Source: an uncultured Frankiales bacterium (GTDB lineage: Bacteria; Actinomycetota; Actinomycetes; Mycobacteriales; SCTD01). From it: a DNA stretch of 16,726 nt. Each line of letters begins with the position of its first letter. Within the stretch, counting starts at the first letter, position 1. The stretch spans positions 1-16,726 of the forward strand of contig CAMLIA010000086.1 of the NCBI GenBank assembly GCA_946479905.1. The letters run 5' to 3'. Both the position numbers and the translations under genes were made by a program. Positions 15,001-16,726 of the stretch are shown here, piece after piece. The notes under the pieces were generated by a model that ran no database searches, had not been told where the DNA came from, and was given only the letters and a program-made list of their open reading frames with translations.

Positions 15001-15872
15001 GCGTCGAGGACCTCGTCGAAGTAGCGCTTGTCGGTGTTGTTGAAGCCTGCCCTTGAGCTCGAAGCGAAGCCCTCGCTCACCCATGCGCCGAGCAGCACAC
15101 CCAGGTGGTACTCCCGCGTTGTGGGCACGGCGGTCTCCGGAGCATTTCGAGCAATGCAGGCAACCTCGCCCGGGCGGATGCTGTCCAACGTGCGCCAGAC
15201 GAATCGCGGGGGCGCGCCGTCCTCACCTGGGGCAAGGCACAGCAGGGGATGGTTGCCGGAGCCGGCAATGGTGAACCCTCGCCGCGTGGTGATGCGGTGG
15301 ATCTGGTGGCTGCCGGAGTTGAACACCTTGCTGACGTGGACGGTCTTGCCGTGTGCATCCAGAACCTCGAAGTCTGCCTCTGCTTCGGAGTCCGGCGGAA
15401 GGTCAACCAGCTTGTCCATGCGAACCGTTGCACCAGATGGCATCCGAACGCGCGTGTCCCCAGTGACGCAGTACCTCTGGGCGGCCGGTGGGTCGTCAGG
15501 AGAGCCGAAGTTCCCGTGGCCGTCGATCAACGGGACGCGCATCGCGAACGGCTGGGCGAGGCGCACGAGGGAGTCGTAGATGGCGCTGTCACCGTGCGGG
15601 TGGAAGCGACCCATCACGTCTCCGACGACCCGTGCCGACTTCACGTGACCGCGGTCGGGGCGCAGGCCGGCGTCGTACATCGAGTAGAGGATCCGGCGGT
15701 GCACGGGCTTGAGCCCGTCGCGCGCGTCCGGCAGCGCGCGGCTGTAGATGACGGAGTACGAGTACTCCAGGTAGGACGACTCGATCTCGTCGACGATGCT
15801 CGTGTCGATGATGGTGCCCTCGCCCTCGAAGGGCGGGATGTCGCTGCGGGACTGGCGCTTCCTGGGAGGCAC
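12096..15872 (-). CDS. parC: DNA topoisomerase IV subunit A (ParC) precursor, interrupted by an intein
   Basis: A 1258-residue precursor; removing the 427-residue intein leaves an 831-residue ParC, normal for actinobacteria. With ParE it decatenates and relaxes DNA. The N-extein (1-134) holds the winged-helix breakage-reunion region: [20 protein letters not shown] (39-58), [10 protein letters not shown] (91-100), and the catalytic R133-Y134 just before the intein. The C-extein resumes at TECRL and includes [53 protein letters not shown], a coiled tower region and a C-terminal propeller ending [15 protein letters not shown]. It matches Streptomyces-type ParC more than GyrA ([23 protein letters not shown]). 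The GTG at 15872 is set by the Shine-Dalgarno site 4 bases upstream; the longer frame overlaps parE. It is 8 bp behind parE. Confidence 0.96.
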   Translation of the reverse strand: MPPRKRQSRSDIPPFEGEGTIIDTSIVDEIESSYLEYSYSVIYSRALPDARDGLKPVHRRILYSMYDAGLRPDRGHVKSARVVGDVMGRFHPHGDSAIYDSLVRLAQPFAMRVPLIDGHGNFGSPDDPPAAQRYCVTGDTRVRMPSGATVRMDKLVDLPPDSEAEADFEVLDAHGKTVHVSKVFNSGSHQIHRITTRRGFTIAGSGNHPLLCLAPGEDGAPPRFVWRTLDSIRPGEVACIARNAPETAVPTTREYHLGVLLGAWVSEGFASSSRAGFNNTDKRYFDEVLDAFDAVVGGPRYVGTRNLRRSGKPIYELDVQNLAAVRQSPLACCLGLKAAEKVVPEAVWEGGPGVKRAFLMALFEGDGSVCRALDNSFTVQYTTYSEQLAIDVQEMLLEFGVVATRRSYARPSGSVEWRLLVSGKRNIEFFAHDIGFMSAKQAVLKEVLKRQPLRPHRLSKDSVPFVADYVRSALPEGRGSGRDWLFRHNFDRTERWATERLRIIDRFKDESMLAAILPIMDSGYLFDEVQEVALQPDAQVYSVKVDTDEHSFLAGGFVNHNTECRLDQAAMALVTGLEEETVDFEPNYDGSEQQPSVLPAAFPNLLVNGTAGIAVGMATNMIPHNLVEVVDAARHLLDNPDADLDELMRHVPGPDLPTGGQLLGMDEVRQAYETGRGVVRMRATAEVGPLPRGKSAITVTELPYGVGTERVIAKVKELVNGKKLQGIADVKDLTDRSLGTQLVFEIKAGFNPQAVLAELYRLTPLEESFGINNLALVDGQPKTLGLKELLEVFLDHRRDVVTRRSRYRLRKAEERAHLVEGLLLALANIDEVVRIIRSSPDVATARTSLIDRFGFSDVQAGYVLDMQLRRLVALEVEKLEQELAELRATIAALLEILNDPEVLKRVIGDELAEVAEEHGTPRRTVLVGGDLKALVTRKASDVEVADAPCDVLLSTTGLLARTPIHEGEQQVGGRRHRHDAIVATARTTTRGSVGVFTSAGKLVKVDVLNIPEVPAVTTGAISLRGGAQASEFLPLERHEKVVGITAIREDGPGLALATKQGVVKRVAPEAWPVRSDTVDVISLKAGDEVIAAVELQTGEEELVFFASSGDLLRFPADLVRPQGRSAGGMAGMKLDTGAFLVGFNAVPLGGGETLFEEPLVVTAGGLPPEGRSKGVGVASSVKVTPLSEYPRKGRATGGVRCQRLLSGEALLVLGWAGSNPWAAAANGDPIELPPANGKRDGSGSPLDKPIAGVGQPHS
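14190..15470 (-). mobile_element. Intein with LAGLIDADG homing endonuclease, inserted after the ParC active-site Tyr
   Basis: A 427-residue in-frame intein, precursor residues 135-561. Block A is [10 protein letters not shown] with nucleophile Cys1. Block B is [11 protein letters not shown] (69-79; H74, with Ser where Thr is usual). Block [13 protein letters not shown] (123-134) and block [13 protein letters not shown] (224-235) are the two DOD endonuclease motifs with acidic E133 and D232. Block F is [14 protein letters not shown] (406-419), and block G is GGFVNHN with penultimate His426 and Asn427. The +1 residue is Thr. This is a class 1 layout and closely resembles Mycobacterium GyrA inteins in block sequence and insertion site (Y|TE). 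The protein would excise itself and join the exteins; the endonuclease would cut intein-free alleles to spread. Sampled intein DNA is less GC-rich (32 of 60 at 14281-14340) than sampled flank (39 of 60 at 13621-13680). Confidence 0.96.
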
Positions 15873-15876
15873 TGCG

Positions 15877-15882
15877 TTCCTT
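15877..15882 (-). promoter_or_regulatory. Ribosome binding site that fixes the parC start
   Basis: AAGGAA on the minus strand lies 4 bases before the GTG at 15872 and overlaps the parE TAA stop. This favours that GTG over the open frame extending into parE and implies translation coupled to parE. Confidence 0.8.
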
Positions 15883-16726
15883 ATGCGTCGATCGCAGCGC
15901 GGTCGACCCGGGCCGCGTTGTTGATGATGAACTCGCGGCGCGGCGCGACCTCGTTGCCCATGAGCAGCTCGAGCGAGTGCTCGGCGAGCTCGATGTCGTC
16001 GAGGGTGATCCGGCGCAGCGTCCGCCCGGCGGGGTGCATCGTGGTCTCGGCCAGCTGGTCGGGGTCCATCTCGCCGAGGCCCTTGTAGCGCTGGATCGGC
16101 TGCTTCACCTTCTTGCCGGCGCTCTCGAGCTTCTTGACCGTCTGGTGCAGCTGCTTCTCGGTGTAGGTGTAGATCGGCTCCTTGGAGCCCGACACCTCGA
16201 TGCGGTGCAGCGGCGGCACGGCGGCGAACAGCCGGCCTGCCTCGATCACCGGGCGCATGTAGCGCGCGAACAGCGTGATGAGCAGGCACCTGATGTGCGC
16301 CCCGTCGACGTCAGCGTCCGCCATCAAGATGATCTTGTGGTACCTCATTTGCTCTAAGTCAAATGTTCTGCCGGTGCCGGCGCCGACGACCTGGATGATC
16401 GAGGCGCACTCGGCGTTGGCGAGCATCTCGCCGACGCCGGCCTTCTGGACGTTGAGGATCTTGCCGCGCAGCGGCAGCAGCGCCTGGAACTCGCTGTTGC
16501 GCGCGAGCTTGCCGGTGCCGAGGGCCGAGTCGCCCTCGACGAGCCACAGCTCGGTGCGGGACACGTCGGTGGACCGGCAGTCGGCGAGCTTCGCCGGCAG
16601 GGTCGAGCTCTCGAGCGCCGTCTTGCGGCGGGCGGCGTCCTTCGACGCCTTGGCGGCCTGCCGGGTCTGGGCCGCGGCGCGGACCTTGTCGAGGACGGTG
16701 CGGGCCTGCGCCTTGCGCTTCTTGTT
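15881..16726 (-). CDS. parE: DNA topoisomerase IV subunit B (ParE), C-terminal 281 residues (partial)
   Basis: The 5' part, with the ATPase and transducer domains, lies beyond the window's right edge. The visible part opens with a Lys/Arg/Ala-rich stretch ([20 protein letters not shown]) and holds the TOPRIM metal site: [20 protein letters not shown] (59-78 of the fragment) and [13 protein letters not shown], with the DxD pair that coordinates Mg2+ for DNA cleavage. It then has [24 protein letters not shown] and the closing [11 protein letters not shown]. The EGDSALGT form rather than EGDSAGGS, and [12 protein letters not shown], mark ParE rather than GyrB of actinobacteria. It heads the parE-parC-yceH/methyltransferase operon. 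A rare-codon tract lies at 16325-16369. Confidence 0.93.
   Translation of the reverse strand, partial: NKKRKAQARTVLDKVRAAAQTRQAAKASKDAARRKTALESSTLPAKLADCRSTDVSRTELWLVEGDSALGTGKLARNSEFQALLPLRGKILNVQKAGVGEMLANAECASIIQVVGAGTGRTFDLEQMRYHKIILMADADVDGAHIRCLLITLFARYMRPVIEAGRLFAAVPPLHRIEVSGSKEPIYTYTEKQLHQTVKKLESAGKKVKQPIQRYKGLGEMDPDQLAETTMHPAGRTLRRITLDDIELAEHSLELLMGNEVAPRREFIINNAARVDRAAIDA
16325..16369 (-). other. AT-rich rare-codon tract inside parE
   Basis: Fifteen parE codons include AGA, ACA, TTT, TTA, CAA, AGG and TTG, all rare in a genome of this composition. Bases 16321-16370 have 20 G/C of 50, against well over 60 percent in sampled neighbouring gene sequence. The encoded [15 protein letters not shown] is ordinary for ParE just before the TOPRIM DxD motif, so only the DNA composition is odd, not the protein. 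Confidence 0.6.

Noticed and set aside
14190..15470. Reading the parC insert as a group I/II intron or a frame-disrupting insertion
   Set aside because: It is fully in frame, has protein splicing blocks and ends in His-Asn before Thr; an intron would not need an open frame with these termini.
15873..16289. N-terminal extension of parC to 16289
   Set aside because: It lies inside conserved parE sequence; the GTG at 15872 has a well-placed ribosome binding site and gives a normal ParC start.
16337..16369. Idea that the parE rare-codon tract is a second target of the parC intein endonuclease
   Set aside because: The tract shares only an AGG-TAC (Arg-Tyr) core with the parC junction; that is too little to claim a shared recognition site.
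1..16726. CRISPR arrays, tRNA/rRNA genes, insertion sequences, phage or defence islands
   Set aside because: No direct-repeat/spacer pattern, no tRNA-like cloverleaf and no transposase- or recombinase-like protein was seen, apart from the intein endonuclease.

Overview
The window is high-GC DNA of an actinomycete type (Actinomycetota). The evidence is strong G/C third-position bias, GTG and TTG starts, several genes with no Shine-Dalgarno site but a -10-like hexamer just upstream of the start codon, and the gene content: an ispG tail followed by a DUF4081-GNAT gene, and an actinobacterial-type parE-parC pair. The family or genus cannot be fixed from this sequence.

Layout. 1-984 (+): C-terminal tail of ispG and a GNAT acetyltransferase. 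1124-2668 (+): an atypical aldehyde dehydrogenase, converging on a Gfo/Idh/MocA oxidoreductase (2692-3663, -). A DinB/DUF664 metalloenzyme-like gene (3707-4186, +) diverges from that oxidoreductase and converges on a sterol-desaturase-type membrane hydroxylase (4229-5119, -). The hydroxylase lies directly behind a TetR regulator (5155-5775, -), with a 28-bp inverted repeat at the hydroxylase promoter/start. A cold-shock gene (5846-6049, +) ends in a strong hairpin terminator shared with the convergent 865-residue secreted BNR/VPS10-like beta-propeller protein (6110-8707, -). A 337-bp divergent intergenic region with palindromes separates that gene from a surface protein (9045-10124, +) with an ice-binding-like DUF3494 domain and an LPLTG sortase signal. 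Next come an ArsR regulator and an overlapping AHSA1/SRPBCC gene (10135-10954, +), with two nested inverted repeats at the arsR start.

The right third (10918-16726, all -) is a topoisomerase IV operon: parE (5' end outside the window), parC, then a gene whose ATG overlaps the parC stop and which fuses a YceH/DUF480 domain to a class I SAM methyltransferase.

The main find is that parC is interrupted by a 427-residue in-frame intein (14190-15470). It sits directly after the catalytic tyrosine, the same position as the mycobacterial GyrA inteins, and carries splicing blocks and a LAGLIDADG homing endonuclease domain. ParC can only be active after protein splicing. A short, AT-rich, rare-codon tract in parE (16325-16369) is a second compositional anomaly in the same operon.
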